Origin: Anaerobacillus arseniciselenatis
Lineage (GTDB): Bacteria > Bacillota > Bacilli > Bacillales > Anaerobacillaceae
DNA length: 64,000 nucleotides
Direction of reading: 5' to 3'
NCBI RefSeq assembly: GCF_001865995.1
Contig: NZ_MLQQ01000001.1
Location: 186,001 to 250,000, forward strand
Within the stretch, counting starts at the first letter, position 1; each line of letters opens with the position of its first letter. The position numbers and the translations under genes are program-made. The notes under the pieces are model-generated. The model searched no databases. It was not told where the DNA came from and saw only the letters and a list, made by a program, of their open reading frames with translations. Of this stretch, positions 45,622 to 55,183 are shown piece after piece.

Positions 45622-45698
45622 CTTCTTTCATTTTCCTCATTCTAACAAGGAAATATGAACAAAGTATGAATATCAGCTTTTTCCTTTGCTCATTTAAT

Positions 45699-45807
45699 GA
45701 ATTTCATAATCAATTTTATCGCCATTAAGTAACAATATGAAGTTGCGTTATACCGCTGGCAACTTCATATAGTATGATATAGCTCCATTTAGGCAATTAT
45801 GAAATTC
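45699..45807. repeat. Family A nested-palindrome element, copy 7
   Basis: GAATTTCATAATC / AATTATGAAATTC; central TATGAAGTTGCG / GGCAACTTCATA; TTATACCG loop. Compensating changes keep the central stem paired relative to other copies. Confidence 0.85.
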
Positions 45808-45835
45808 ACTCCATTGTTAACTTTTTCTCGTATCC

Positions 45836-47077
45836 TTAAATGATTTCCTTTTGTTGCCTTCGTTTTCTCGTAGACTTTATAAAGAAAGCCCCGACAAAAG
45901 CAGTAATTGGAATTGACAAAATTAAACCGATACTACCAGCAACCGTCCTTAATATTTCTACGACTAAAAACTCCATATGAATCAGCTCAGAGAACGTATT
46001 TTCATAGGCGTATAAAAGCATTAATAAAGGTAGTGCTGCACCTACGTAGGCAAGTATTAACGTATTGGCCATCGTTCCCATAATATCTTTTCCAACATTC
46101 ATGCCTGACTGAAACAATTGTTTCGCTTTAATTGTTGGATCTGCTTTTTTTACTTCATCCATCGATGAAGCTATGGAAATCGCAACATCCATTACGGCAC
46201 CTAAGGCACCAATAATAATACCTGCAAGCAACAAACCTTGAAAATCTATATTAACTTCATTATGAAAAAGTTGCAACATTCTTTCCTCTTCACCATGAAA
46301 ACCTGTTAGTTTCATAGCATTTGAGAAAATGATTGATATGATCGCCGCTGAAGCCAAACCACCAACGGTTCCAGCAAGAGCTGCTAACGTTTTCCTTGAA
46401 AAACCACTTACAGTAACAAATGTAACAGCTGTAACTATCGCACCAGTTACAATAGCTAACAACACCGGATGGTAACCAGCAAAAAGATAAGGCACCATAA
46501 ATTTAAAAATAATAAACAAGGTAAATCCTAAAGTTAAAATAGATTTGAAGCCTTGTTTTTGCCCAAAGATCACTAATAGAGCAATAAAAATACCAACTAG
46601 TAGTATCGTAGAACGATCTCTTTTATAATCCGTAATATCTGCAGCTATTACGAGACCATCTTCAAACTGGATTTGAACAAATACCCGATCATTTTCTTTG
46701 AGCTGAAAATTTCCATACCCTCTACCATCTCCAGGGTAATTATAACTTTCAGCAACAATGACATCACCTTTGTACTCTCCAGAGGTTATTTTTAATTTAA
46801 CAACATGGTGCTCCATTTCGACTCCACTAAAGGGGTCCATATCAGTGTTTCTTTCTAAAATTTCTAATACTTTCCCTTCCGTAGTTACCATTTCATAGGA
46901 ACTATCATATTGAGAGTTATCTTGGTCTGACCACTCATCCCATTCAGTTTCATCTAGTTGATTTAACGGTGAATCATATGTATCATGTTCACCACCAAAA
47001 GAAGTAGCTTGTACAATAAAAGAGGGAAAAGACAGAATGAATAGTAACAACGAGAGACTTATAATCGTTTTTTTCAT
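45836..47077 (-). CDS. YibE/F-family membrane protein
   Basis: 413 residues. Signal peptide (SLLLFILSFPSFIVQA), an extracytoplasmic beta domain at about 60-150 (VLEILERNTDMD...HHVVKLKITSGEYKGDVIVAE), then about seven transmembrane helices holding the YibE/F motifs GALGAVMDVAISIASSMDEV and GKDIMGTMANTLILAYVGAALPLL. Family function unproven, suggested to be transport. The ribosome-binding site AAAGGG places ATG 47077. Single gene, between a family A and a family B repeat. Confidence 0.88.
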   Translation of the reverse strand: MKKTIISLSLLLFILSFPSFIVQATSFGGEHDTYDSPLNQLDETEWDEWSDQDNSQYDSSYEMVTTEGKVLEILERNTDMDPFSGVEMEHHVVKLKITSGEYKGDVIVAESYNYPGDGRGYGNFQLKENDRVFVQIQFEDGLVIAADITDYKRDRSTILLVGIFIALLVIFGQKQGFKSILTLGFTLFIIFKFMVPYLFAGYHPVLLAIVTGAIVTAVTFVTVSGFSRKTLAALAGTVGGLASAAIISIIFSNAMKLTGFHGEEERMLQLFHNEVNIDFQGLLLAGIIIGALGAVMDVAISIASSMDEVKKADPTIKAKQLFQSGMNVGKDIMGTMANTLILAYVGAALPLLMLLYAYENTFSELIHMEFLVVEILRTVAGSIGLILSIPITAFVGAFFIKSTRKRRQQKEII

Positions 47078-47151
47078 CAATAACTACCCTTTCTTTTTAA
47101 AAACTAGACTTATAGTGAAAGTCTTCAGGCGTTTGATATCCTTAAAAGAAA

Positions 47152-47231
47152 AGTGCCAGCCACATCAATAATAACTATAAACCATGGACAGCCATTAATA
47201 GATATAGTTTTTTATTGAGGTAACTGACACT
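47152..47231. repeat. Family B hairpin, copy 4
   Basis: AAGTGCCAG / CTGACACTT outer arms and TAATAACTATA / TATAGTTTTTTATTG inner arms, just past the copA stop. Degenerate compared with copies 2 and 3. Confidence 0.65.
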
Positions 47232-47244
47232 TATGACAGTCTTA

Positions 47245-49710
47245 TTATATCGTTTTAAACTTTCGTAATCTTAGTGTATTTAATACAACCGATACGGAAC
47301 TAAATGCCATCGCCGCCCCTGCTAACATTGGGTTTAATAGGAGCCCAAAGACTGGGAACAGTAAACCTGCAGCTACTGGAATTAAAACAATGTTATAACC
47401 GAATGCCCATCCAAGGTTTTGCCAAATCATTCTCATTGTCGCTTTTGACAAACGTAAAGCTGTTACGACACTCATAATGTCTCCACGCATTAACGTGATA
47501 TTCGCAGTTTCCATCGCTACATCAGTACCTGTACCGATCGCTATCCCAACATCCGATTGTGCTAAGGCTGGTGCATCATTAATACCGTCCCCAACCATCG
47601 CTACGACTTTACCTTCGTCTTGAAGTACTTTTACTTCTTTTGCTTTATCTTCAGGTAACACCTCAGCAATAAAGCGATCAATTCCCGCTTGTCTAGCAAT
47701 CGCTTCAGCAGTTTTGTAGTGATCTCCGGTAATCATTACTACTTCTAAGCCCATCTTTTTCATTTCACTTACTGCTTTTATTGAATCTTTTTTCAATGTA
47801 TCTGCAACGGCAATAACTCCAGCGCAAACACCATTTTCAGCCACATACATCGGCGTTTTTCCTTCATGAGCTAGTTTTTCTGCTTCTGCTTTAATATTTT
47901 CGATTTCTACGTTCTTTTCTTTCATTAATTTTAAATTACCAATTAAGATTTCTTTTCCATCGTATGTTGCTTCAATCCCGTGACCTACAATCGCCTGGAA
48001 GTTTTCTGGTTCGAATAATTGAAGCCCGCGATCTTTTGCAGCATTTACAATTGCTTCACCAAGTGGATGTTCAGAAGCTGTTTCAATGGAAGCGGCAATC
48101 GTCAATAGTTCATCTTCTGATAGTGTAGTTGAAGTAACCACAACATCAGTTAATACAGGCTTACCTTCTGTGATCGTTCCTGTTTTATCTAAAACGACTG
48201 TATTTGTTTTATGAGCTTTTTCTAAACTAGCAGCATCTTTAATAAGGACACCGTTTTCAGCACCTTTTTCAGTCCCAACCATGATTGCCGTTGGTGTTGC
48301 TAACCCTAGAGCACACGGACAAGCGATAATTAACACGGCAATAAACGTTGATAACGCGAATATAAGTGATGGGTCTGGACCGATGAAATACCAAACGAGT
48401 GCTGATAATGACGCAATAAACACAACTACCGGCACGAAATATGCTGAAACAACGTCAACAATTCTTTGGATCGGTGCTTTTGATCCTTGCGCTTCATTCA
48501 CCATGCGAATAATTTGCGCAAGTGCTGTTTCTTTCCCAACCTTTGTTGCACGGAATGTAAAACTACCTGATTTATTAATCGTTGCACCGATAACTTCATC
48601 ACCAGCTGACTTTTCAATTGGGATGGATTCACCAGTTAACATCGATTCGTCTACGGAAGAATTTCCTTTAATAACAACACCATCAACAGGTACTCTTTCA
48701 CCAGGTCTTACTGTAATTTCATCGTCAAGCATTACTTCATCAATTGGAATTTCCATTTCTTGGCCATTTCTAACCACACGAGCTGTTTTTGCTTGTAAGC
48801 TCATTAATTTTTTTATCGCATTCGAAGTTTTCCCTTTTGCTTTTGCTTCAAAGTATCTTCCTAATAAAATTAATGTCGTAATAACTGTCGTCACATCATA
48901 GTAAAGTTCATTCGGAAAACCCATATTCGTTAACGTCACTGGGAACAAGGTAAGCGCTCCACTATAGAGCCAAGCACTTGTCGTACCCATAGCAACTAAA
49001 ACGTTCATATCTGCTGATTTATTTTTTAAGATTTTATAACTGTTACGGTAAAATCTCCAACCAGGTACTAATTGAACATAAGTCGTTAATAGTAACAGAA
49101 CATATGGGTTAGATAAATAGCTTGGTACCCATTCTCCCCAACCGTGCATCATATGAGGGATACTACCAATTAAAACGATCGTCGTTACAATGGCAGCGTA
49201 CGTAAAGTCCTTTTTTAATTTAATTCTTTCTTTCTCTTGATCATCAGCAGTTGTATCTTCACTAACTTCATCAAGTAGTGCACCTTCATAGCCTAACTTG
49301 GTTACAGCATCAATAACTTTTTGTGTTTGAAAGCTACTGTCTTTCACTGTCACTTGAGCTTGATGTGAAGCTAAGTTGACTGTAACACTTTCGACACCAT
49401 CTACTTTTGAAAGTACTTTTTCAACTCTACCTACACAAGAAGCACAAGACATCCCTTTCACTGAAAAAAGATACTTTTTTTCAGGGGTATCTGATTTTAA
49501 CTTTGCTTCAAATCCTATTTTTGTAATAGCAGCTACTACTTGCTCATCTTTCACCGTTGTTGGATCATACTTCACTTGAGCTTGGTTCGTTGCTAAGTTT
49601 ACACTAACAGATTCAACGCCATCTACTTTTTTCACTACTTTTTCGACACGATTCACGCAAGATGCACACGTCATGCCGATGACGTCAAATGTTTTTGTTT
49701 CTATGCTCAT
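47245..49710 (-). CDS. copA: Copper-exporting P1B-type ATPase CopA
   Basis: 821 residues. Two N-terminal heavy-metal domains with GMTCASC (Cys15, Cys18) and GMSCASC (Cys89, Cys92). Eight membrane helices; TGES actuator 359-362; CPC ion-binding motif 464-466; phosphorylation DKTGT 508-512; HP motif in SEHPLGEA; hinge GDGIND. The CPC plus N...YN and MxxSS motifs ([17 protein letters not shown]) of the last helices define Cu(I) specificity. Exports Cu(I). No csoR or copZ is adjacent, unlike B. subtilis copZA. A copper-type palindrome and a response-regulator-like site lie upstream. Confidence 0.93.
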   Translation of the reverse strand: MSIETKTFDVIGMTCASCVNRVEKVVKKVDGVESVSVNLATNQAQVKYDPTTVKDEQVVAAITKIGFEAKLKSDTPEKKYLFSVKGMSCASCVGRVEKVLSKVDGVESVTVNLASHQAQVTVKDSSFQTQKVIDAVTKLGYEGALLDEVSEDTTADDQEKERIKLKKDFTYAAIVTTIVLIGSIPHMMHGWGEWVPSYLSNPYVLLLLTTYVQLVPGWRFYRNSYKILKNKSADMNVLVAMGTTSAWLYSGALTLFPVTLTNMGFPNELYYDVTTVITTLILLGRYFEAKAKGKTSNAIKKLMSLQAKTARVVRNGQEMEIPIDEVMLDDEITVRPGERVPVDGVVIKGNSSVDESMLTGESIPIEKSAGDEVIGATINKSGSFTFRATKVGKETALAQIIRMVNEAQGSKAPIQRIVDVVSAYFVPVVVFIASLSALVWYFIGPDPSLIFALSTFIAVLIIACPCALGLATPTAIMVGTEKGAENGVLIKDAASLEKAHKTNTVVLDKTGTITEGKPVLTDVVVTSTTLSEDELLTIAASIETASEHPLGEAIVNAAKDRGLQLFEPENFQAIVGHGIEATYDGKEILIGNLKLMKEKNVEIENIKAEAEKLAHEGKTPMYVAENGVCAGVIAVADTLKKDSIKAVSEMKKMGLEVVMITGDHYKTAEAIARQAGIDRFIAEVLPEDKAKEVKVLQDEGKVVAMVGDGINDAPALAQSDVGIAIGTGTDVAMETANITLMRGDIMSVVTALRLSKATMRMIWQNLGWAFGYNIVLIPVAAGLLFPVFGLLLNPMLAGAAMAFSSVSVVLNTLRLRKFKTI

Positions 49711-49797
49711 TATTAAGTCCTCCCGTCATTTTGATAGGGTATTTTAATTTTAATCATATTTCACCTTTTTAAAATATGCTTTTCAATAACCTAAACT

Positions 49798-49826
49798 CAT
49801 TATACTACTATGGGGTATAAATTGCA
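49798..49826 (-). promoter_or_regulatory. copA promoter with pseudopalindromic copper-type operator
   Basis: On the minus strand ATACCCC...GTAT sits between a TGCAAT -35-like hexamer and TATAAT (49798-49803). TATACTACTA-TGGGGTATA has one intact TGGGGTATA half, as in CsoR operators (TACC/GGTA around a G/C core) or CueR-type promoters with the site between the hexamers. About 90 bases upstream of the copA start. Confidence 0.5.
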
Positions 49827-49844
49827 TTATAAATTTTTTCTATC

Positions 49845-49868
49845 AAGAAACGATGAAGTTTTCTTGTG
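49845..49868 (-). promoter_or_regulatory. Weak tandem 11-bp response-regulator-like site (site 5)
   Basis: On the minus strand, CTTCATCG and CTTGATAG have their Cys-like C positions exactly 11 bases apart, as in the stronger sites at 52686, 55929 and 59709. It lies about 20 bases upstream of the copA -35 region. Only two half-sites and one is poor. Confidence 0.35.
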
Positions 49869-49916
49869 AAATTTTGAAATTCGGTTACAAATTTCGCACT
49901 ATAGGACTTCAATTTT

Positions 49917-50933
49917 TCAACTTACCTTAAATTGATTGATTTCATCATCTAATTCATTAGACATTTCTTTAAGAGTGTTTGCGAACTTTAAAACCTCATC
50001 TAAAGATTGTAATTGTTCTTCTGTAGCTGCTGCCACCTCCTGGAACTTTGCACAAGAAGTCTTTGTCGTTGAATCTACCTTTTCTAAGCTATAAGACACG
50101 TTGACTGACGTTTCAGCTACAGACTCTAAAAACTGTGACACTGAGTTTATTTTTTTTGATACTTCCCGTGTCCGATTTAAAATGGAATGAAATCCTTGAC
50201 TACCTTTATCGATAATCTCAGTCCCTTTACTAACTTCATTAGTCACTTGCTCCATTGCTTTCCGAGATTGTACACTTCCTAATTGAATTTCTGAAGTTAT
50301 TTTTGTTATATTTTTTGCATAGCTATCGGTCTGCTCAGCTAGTTTTCTTACTTCATTTGCAACAACCGAGAAACCTTGTCCAGCATTCCCAGCTCTAGCA
50401 GCTTCGATTGAAGCATTTAAAGCTAATAAGTTAGTTTGTGAAGCCAGATGAGCGATTGCATCTGTAATTTTACCAACTTCTTCATTTTTTGTACTCAAAT
50501 TTTCAACTTCTTCTCTTGATGAATTAACTACTTCACTAATTGAATTCATTTGTTGTTTTGCTTGTTTTATTAATTGTTCACCATTCAAAGCTTCTTTTAT
50601 TGCATTTTCTGAAAGTCCTTTGACCATTTTTGAGTAGTTTTCAATTTCTTTAATTTCACTCGACATTTCATTCAAACTATCCAGGCTCTTTTCATTTCCT
50701 TTTATTAACCCGTTCGTTTCCTCAGAAACCTCTTGGATAGAAGATGTGATTTTTTTTGAAAAACTGAGAACATCGTTAATATTTTTATGTAAATGACCGG
50801 AGGAACGAAGCACATGTTTACTTGAATTCGTCGACTGTGAGACTAACTTCTTTAAATTATGGTTCATTAAACTTACCGAAGTTGAAAGTTGACCAATTTC
50901 GTCTTTCGTTAAAGCACATGACAAACTTTTCAA
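49917..50933 (-). pseudogene. Truncated methyl-accepting chemotaxis protein (C-terminal part)
   Basis: Up to 338 residues, beginning inside a HAMP domain ([23 protein letters not shown]) and running through the full signalling hairpin with the conserved tip [50 protein letters not shown]. The membrane helices, ligand-binding domain and any start codon with a ribosome-binding site are missing; the only start is a TTG without a Shine-Dalgarno. In-frame stops lie 30 bases upstream, next to the hairpin at 50971. Best read as the remnant of a chemoreceptor cut by a repeat insertion or deletion; a soluble signalling fragment is less likely. Confidence 0.75.
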
Positions 50934-50970
50934 CTTATAAAAAACTATGTAGATTTGATGTTATTTGATT

Positions 50971-51009
50971 GCAATATAGACGGATGTTAAATACATCCGT
51001 CTATATTGC
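50971..51009. repeat. Perfect 17-bp hairpin, family B variant
   Basis: GCAATATAGACGGATGT / ACATCCGTCTATATTGC around a 5-base loop. The TATAGACG core is that of family B; GATGTCAGATC follows instead of GTGTCTGACAC. It sits at the truncated end of the chemoreceptor remnant. Confidence 0.75.
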
Positions 51010-51113
51010 AGTGCCTAAAGATGTCAGATCTTTTAGTTTTGAACAGACCCGTCCAACTTTTCCCTATCTTTTTTATTGTTATATGTGAAATGATCTAAGG
51101 TAACTAATTTTTT

Positions 51114-52583
51114 CTAATTCAACTTCAATTCTACTACTTCATCTATAATAAATGGTTCAAATTTTAGTAATAACTCTGTGTCTGTACTTTTTAACAATGG
51201 CGCTTTATCTATAGTTTTCTCAAATAGAGCTAAAAATAGCGGATGATGAGAGTCGTTACTTACAACGATCCAGTGCTCGGGTCTAACTTCAGCTCCTAAA
51301 TTATTCGTTAGCACTACTCTTTCTTCAAAGGGGATTGATAAGAGATCACCTGAATGAGTAGTCATACCAATGTTTACAGCAAAATAATTAAACGGATCAA
51401 CATCAATATCGCTTATCGTATAAAGCATATGTTCACTATTATAAGGTGACAAAAAGCCTGCTTCTATACCGACACCTTCTGCACCAGATTCACCATTTAT
51501 TGCATACCTCATTTTTAATGAGGCGTCCCAAACTTCACTTTCTTCACTCTCTTTCGCACTTTCTTCATCATTTATAATTTCCATACCCTTTAATGTCATC
51601 TCATGTGGTTCGTTTCCTAGTTCAAGGTCTTTAATCACTTCATATTTTCTTGTATTGATAACAGCTAATGAATTGGAATCGCGATGAGTAACAAAAGCCA
51701 AGTCACCATCTGGAGAAAAAGATATATGATTTGCATATGATCCCGTTTCGATCGTAGTTACTATTGTAAACGTCTCAATATCTACGACTGAAACATCATT
51801 TGAATGATTGTTAGCCGTCCAAACTTGGGAACCATCCGGAGATACGGTTACGCCGTGAACCCCCTCACCGACTTCGATCTCTTTTACAACCTCAAATGTG
51901 ATCATATCGATGACTGATAAACTATTAGAATTCACATTTGCTGCAAAAGCATAATCAAAATTAGGACTAACTGCTACTTCATTAGGAACATCCCCTACAG
52001 GGATCGTCGCTAACACTTGATAACTATAAGCATCAATGACACTCACCGTATTTGCATTTACATTCGTCACCCAAACTTGAGAGCCATCCGTTGTCACACT
52101 AACATGCGCTGGCCCATCGTCTGTCTCAATCACCGCAACTTCATCAAATGTAGTTGTGTCAACGACTGAAATGACACCACCTTCTTCACCAAGGCCAGCC
52201 ATTAATGAGACGTATAAATATTTTCCAGATGGATGAATATCAATCCCATGAATACCTTCATTAAAATTTAACTCATTAATTACTTCTTTTGTGTCTACAT
52301 GATATGCTTGTAAGCTTTTTCCTTGAAAACCAGTTCCATAATAAACGACTAATTCATCAGGTGAAATTGCAATTCCATGGGACAATTGTTCAGTATTTAA
52401 GCTTATAGATTGAACTGGGGAACTGTCTTGCAAATTTATTTGCGAAATTGTACCATCACCTGCATTAGCAACATAAAAAACTGGCGCCGTTAAAGCGTTA
52501 TTATTGTTTATTGAAAAAAATAGCCCCCCACCTATTAAAATGATCACTAATCCAAAGATCGCTATACCCTTGTACTTCATCAC
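51114..52583 (-). CDS. YncE-like beta-propeller protein, membrane-anchored
   Basis: 489 residues. N-terminal signal anchor (IAIFGLVIILIGGGLFFSI), then seven YncE/NirS-type blades at about 38-335, each with the pattern VSVIDxxTFEVVxxIxVG and VTVSPDGSQVWxxNxxSN. A spacer (EESAKESEESEVWD) leads to a C-terminal domain of about 130 residues (KMRYAINGESGAEGVGIEAGF...HHPLFLALFEKT) that I do not recognise. Extracytoplasmic. Three tandem 11-bp repeats lie upstream (52686-52722). Start: GTG 52583 at 7 bases from GGAGG, or the ATG next to it. The partner is unknown; the neighbours point to metal or redox biology. Confidence 0.8.
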   Translation of the reverse strand: MMKYKGIAIFGLVIILIGGGLFFSINNNNALTAPVFYVANAGDGTISQINLQDSSPVQSISLNTEQLSHGIAISPDELVVYYGTGFQGKSLQAYHVDTKEVINELNFNEGIHGIDIHPSGKYLYVSLMAGLGEEGGVISVVDTTTFDEVAVIETDDGPAHVSVTTDGSQVWVTNVNANTVSVIDAYSYQVLATIPVGDVPNEVAVSPNFDYAFAANVNSNSLSVIDMITFEVVKEIEVGEGVHGVTVSPDGSQVWTANNHSNDVSVVDIETFTIVTTIETGSYANHISFSPDGDLAFVTHRDSNSLAVINTRKYEVIKDLELGNEPHEMTLKGMEIINDEESAKESEESEVWDASLKMRYAINGESGAEGVGIEAGFLSPYNSEHMLYTISDIDVDPFNYFAVNIGMTTHSGDLLSIPFEERVVLTNNLGAEVRPEHWIVVSNDSHHPLFLALFEKTIDKAPLLKSTDTELLLKFEPFIIDEVVELKLN

Positions 52584-52685
52584 ATAACTTCCTCCCTTAT
52601 GTTTGTATTCTTCATTATGTTAATTACTTCACTCATGAATAAAACTACACGACAAATATGGAGAAATAGTAAAGAAAAGCCGTCA

Positions 52686-52722
52686 ACTTATGAAGAAAAT
52701 ATAAAGAAAATATGAAAAAATA
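52686..52722 (-). promoter_or_regulatory. Three tandem 11-bp repeats, response-regulator site 3
   Basis: On the minus strand: ATTTTTTCATA, TTTTCTTTATA, TTTTCTTCATA, then AGTT. C positions are 11 bases apart. A weak -10 (TATTTC at 16 bases, or TACTAT at 13) follows, then the propeller gene about 100 bases on. Same design as sites 1 and 2. Confidence 0.6.
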
Positions 52723-52773
52723 CTCAATCTCAAATAAATAAGTATCGTTTGATGGACAGCCTCATATCTATTT

Positions 52774-52835
52774 AGTAGTTAGTTGGTTTGTTGGTTAGTT
52801 GGTTTGTGGTTTGTGGTTTGTGGTTTGTGGTTAGG
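52774..52835. repeat. GTTAGTTGGTTTG low-complexity tract
   Basis: Tandem TTAGTTGG and five units of GGTTTGT, the reverse complement of the AACYAACTA tracts at 41498 and 44840. It borders a family D hairpin. Confidence 0.75.
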
Positions 52836-52849
52836 ACCCACGCCCGAAT

Positions 52850-53032
52850 TTTCATGTTAGATGGTGGCGGCAAGAATGCTACCATGAGGGTTTTGTATGA
52901 AAAAAGGCGGGTGCTTTTGCGAACGAACGTCTGAGATTCGTTAGAAGGTCAAGATGAAGTGAGGGAAAGCACCCGCCTTTTCCTTATTATATGGTGACGG
53001 TTACCGTCATGCTAGTTTTGTATGAAAGTTAC
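52850..53032. repeat. Family D hairpin, copy 4 (inverted)
   Basis: ATGGTGGCGGCAAG and TTTTGTATGAAAAAAGGCGGG; GCGGGTGCTTT / AAAGCACCCGC stem with a 40-base inner arm; GACGGTTACCGTCATG at the right end. Reverse complement of copies 2 and 3. Confidence 0.7.
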
Positions 53033-53061
53033 TAGATTTTATTAAAGAAAGGAGTTTTATT

Positions 53062-53670
53062 ATGGTATCAGTTTATTTATTACTTTTCGTTTACGTTTTT
53101 ATCATTCTCTGGATTTTTAGTTTCATCTTTTTATATAGGAAGCAAATTACCTGTATGGCCGGGATGATGATAGCGATGACGATTGGCATGGGTTTAGGAT
53201 TAACAATAGGTACACTACTTGGCTTACTATATCCTGATCAATTTTTTCAAATGACTGTTGTTGGTATATTAATCGGTGGCGTTCTTGGAGTCATTGCAGG
53301 GTTACCATTTAGTATCATGGCAGTTTTAGATGGGTTCCTCTCTGGAGCAATGGGGGGAATGATGGGAGCAATGCTAGGTGTGATGATTACTACTGAAGCT
53401 ATTAATGCTACATTTAATGTCATGGTCATACTGAGTGGGGGTATCTTATTTATTTTATTTTTAATGATCCAATCAGAGGTGAAATTTAAAGAAAATGATT
53501 GGAAAAATAAATTGTTTTTTCATCGATTACCTCTTTTTTTAGTGATCCTCTTTGCGTTTTATTTAACACACCATTTTTCAATTACGACGACAAATAACGA
53601 GATCGAACATTACGAACATACTAACGAAAGCACCGATAAAGATTTACATGAAGATCGTCATGATCATTGA
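53062..53670 (+). CDS. Met-rich multi-helix membrane protein with His/Asp tail
   Basis: 202 residues, about five transmembrane helices. Membrane segments are very rich in Met and Gly: CMAGMMIAMTIGMGLGLTIG and MAVLDGFLSGAMGGMMGAMLGVM, patterns suited to binding or conducting soft metals such as Cu(I). The C-terminal tail ends in NEIEHYEHTN...DKDLHEDRHDH with five or more His. I recall similar proteins near copper genes in Bacillales, but there is no named family. AAGGAG ribosome-binding site. Between the propeller and the two-component system, on the opposite strand. A copper role is inferred from composition and context. Confidence 0.7.
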   Translation: MVSVYLLLFVYVFIILWIFSFIFLYRKQITCMAGMMIAMTIGMGLGLTIGTLLGLLYPDQFFQMTVVGILIGGVLGVIAGLPFSIMAVLDGFLSGAMGGMMGAMLGVMITTEAINATFNVMVILSGGILFILFLMIQSEVKFKENDWKNKLFFHRLPLFLVILFAFYLTHHFSITTTNNEIEHYEHTNESTDKDLHEDRHDH

Positions 53671-53690
53671 ACAAACATATTTGAAAAAAA

Positions 53691-53773
53691 GTGTCAGTCA
53701 CCGGAAATAATAAAATATAGTCGGGTATACATTGTACAACTATATTTAAGACTATTTTAGGTGAACTGACACT
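53691..53773. repeat. Family B hairpin, copy 6
   Basis: GTGTCAG / CTGACAC outer arms and AATATAGT / ACTATATT inner arms, between the convergent Met-rich gene and the histidine kinase gene. Confidence 0.75.
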
Positions 53774-53800
53774 TATTGGATAACCGTATTCATATATAAG

Positions 53801-55183
53801 TTAATCTTGCCGTTCAACCGGTAACTTTACGACAACTTTTGTTCCTTTATTTTGCTCACTTTCAATCATTATTTCACCGCTATGTGCATCAACTAAAGAT
53901 TTAGCAATCGAAAGACCAATACCTACACCACCTGTTTTTCGATTGCGTGATTTTTCACCACGATAAAATCTCTCAAAAATATGCGGTAAGTCATCCGCCG
54001 AAATTCCTTGACCGTTATCTTCTACGCTAAAATATATAAACTGTTGATCTTTTGAGCATTTAACTGATACCACTCCACCATCATTCGTATATTTTAGAGC
54101 GTTATTGAGTAAGTTCATCATTATTTGAATGAAGCGATCACGGTCTGCAAAAAAACGGTCCGAAGACAAAGTTTCCTCAACCGTAAAAGTAATTTCTTTT
54201 TCCGCAAAAAGTGGCTGAAATGTAGTTCGTAGCGATTTAAGCACTTCTTTTGCACTAAGCTGTGTTATATTCAATTGAATTTGTGGGTTTTCAGCTGCTA
54301 ACAGTTTTTCTAAATCATCTACTAATCTAACTAAACGCATTAACTCGGCGTGCCCTTGCTTTAATCTGTCAGGAGTAGGTTCCCACACTCCATCCAAGAA
54401 AGCTTCAATTTGACTACGTAATGTAGCAAGAGGAGTTCGTAACTCATGGGCTAGATCATTCGTAAATTGTTTTCGTAAACGCTCTTGTTTCCCTAGAGTT
54501 TCGGCTAGTTCGTTAAAAGACTTCGCTAAATGTTGAATTTCTTCTACTTGCTTCACTTCTGGAACTCGAACGTCTAAGTTGTGATTTTGAAGTTCGCGTG
54601 TCGCACTAGATACTTGACGTAATCCAATTGTTAGCTTTTTTGATATTAAAAGACTTACAACAATCGATATTAATATCATTGATACTGCAGCTACAATAAT
54701 ATACTTATTAAACTGTTCCAAGAACTGCGAATCGATATTTACATATTCTAAAGGGTAATAAACGATTAATGTACCAATATCTTTTCCATCAATAACAACC
54801 TGATACAACTCACTTTCAAGGGTGTCTAAACTAGGCATCTCCATCCTTTGGCGCCCCATCATACCTGGCATCATATTATAATGCCTCGTTGAATCAAAAA
54901 TGAGCCTATCTTCCGGGTCAACAAATCGATAAAACAAATGATCAACAACGCCTTGATGATGAAAGATAGCACTCATCGTCTTACCAGTAATTTTACCGTG
55001 TACTCGATATTCTTGCTCTAATCCATCCATAACACTTTCTACTTGTTCCAACCTTTTCGTATCTAAATAATCTCGAAAGCTTCCAAAAAAGCCGAGTTGA
55101 ATCGCCGAACTAACAACTATAATTCCTGATAATGAAATGAGTAGAAAAAAGAACGTCAATCTACCTTGAAGCGTTCGAAACAT
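53801..55183 (-). CDS. Sensor histidine kinase with Met-rich extracytoplasmic loop
   Basis: 460 residues. Membrane helices at about 9-33 and 161-182 enclose an external sensor of about 125 residues. Within it, residues 104-116 read MMPGMMGRQRMEM, six Met in 13 residues, like Cu/Ag-binding Met clusters. Then HAMP, HisKA with the phospho-acceptor His247 (FTNDLAHELRTPLATLRSQ), and HATPase_c with N box, DNGQGISADDLPHIFERFYRG and TGGVGIGLSIAKSLV. BaeS/CusS-type kinase. Its start overlaps the end of the response regulator gene by 23 bases, so they form an operon. Copper sensing is an inference. Confidence 0.9.
   Translation of the reverse strand: MFRTLQGRLTFFFLLISLSGIIVVSSAIQLGFFGSFRDYLDTKRLEQVESVMDGLEQEYRVHGKITGKTMSAIFHHQGVVDHLFYRFVDPEDRLIFDSTRHYNMMPGMMGRQRMEMPSLDTLESELYQVVIDGKDIGTLIVYYPLEYVNIDSQFLEQFNKYIIVAAVSMILISIVVSLLISKKLTIGLRQVSSATRELQNHNLDVRVPEVKQVEEIQHLAKSFNELAETLGKQERLRKQFTNDLAHELRTPLATLRSQIEAFLDGVWEPTPDRLKQGHAELMRLVRLVDDLEKLLAAENPQIQLNITQLSAKEVLKSLRTTFQPLFAEKEITFTVEETLSSDRFFADRDRFIQIMMNLLNNALKYTNDGGVVSVKCSKDQQFIYFSVEDNGQGISADDLPHIFERFYRGEKSRNRKTGGVGIGLSIAKSLVDAHSGEIMIESEQNKGTKVVVKLPVERQD

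Noticed and set aside
48281-48901. A 206-codon plus-strand frame inside copA
   Set aside because: Antisense shadow of a well-conserved ATPase; no ribosome-binding site and no recognisable fold.
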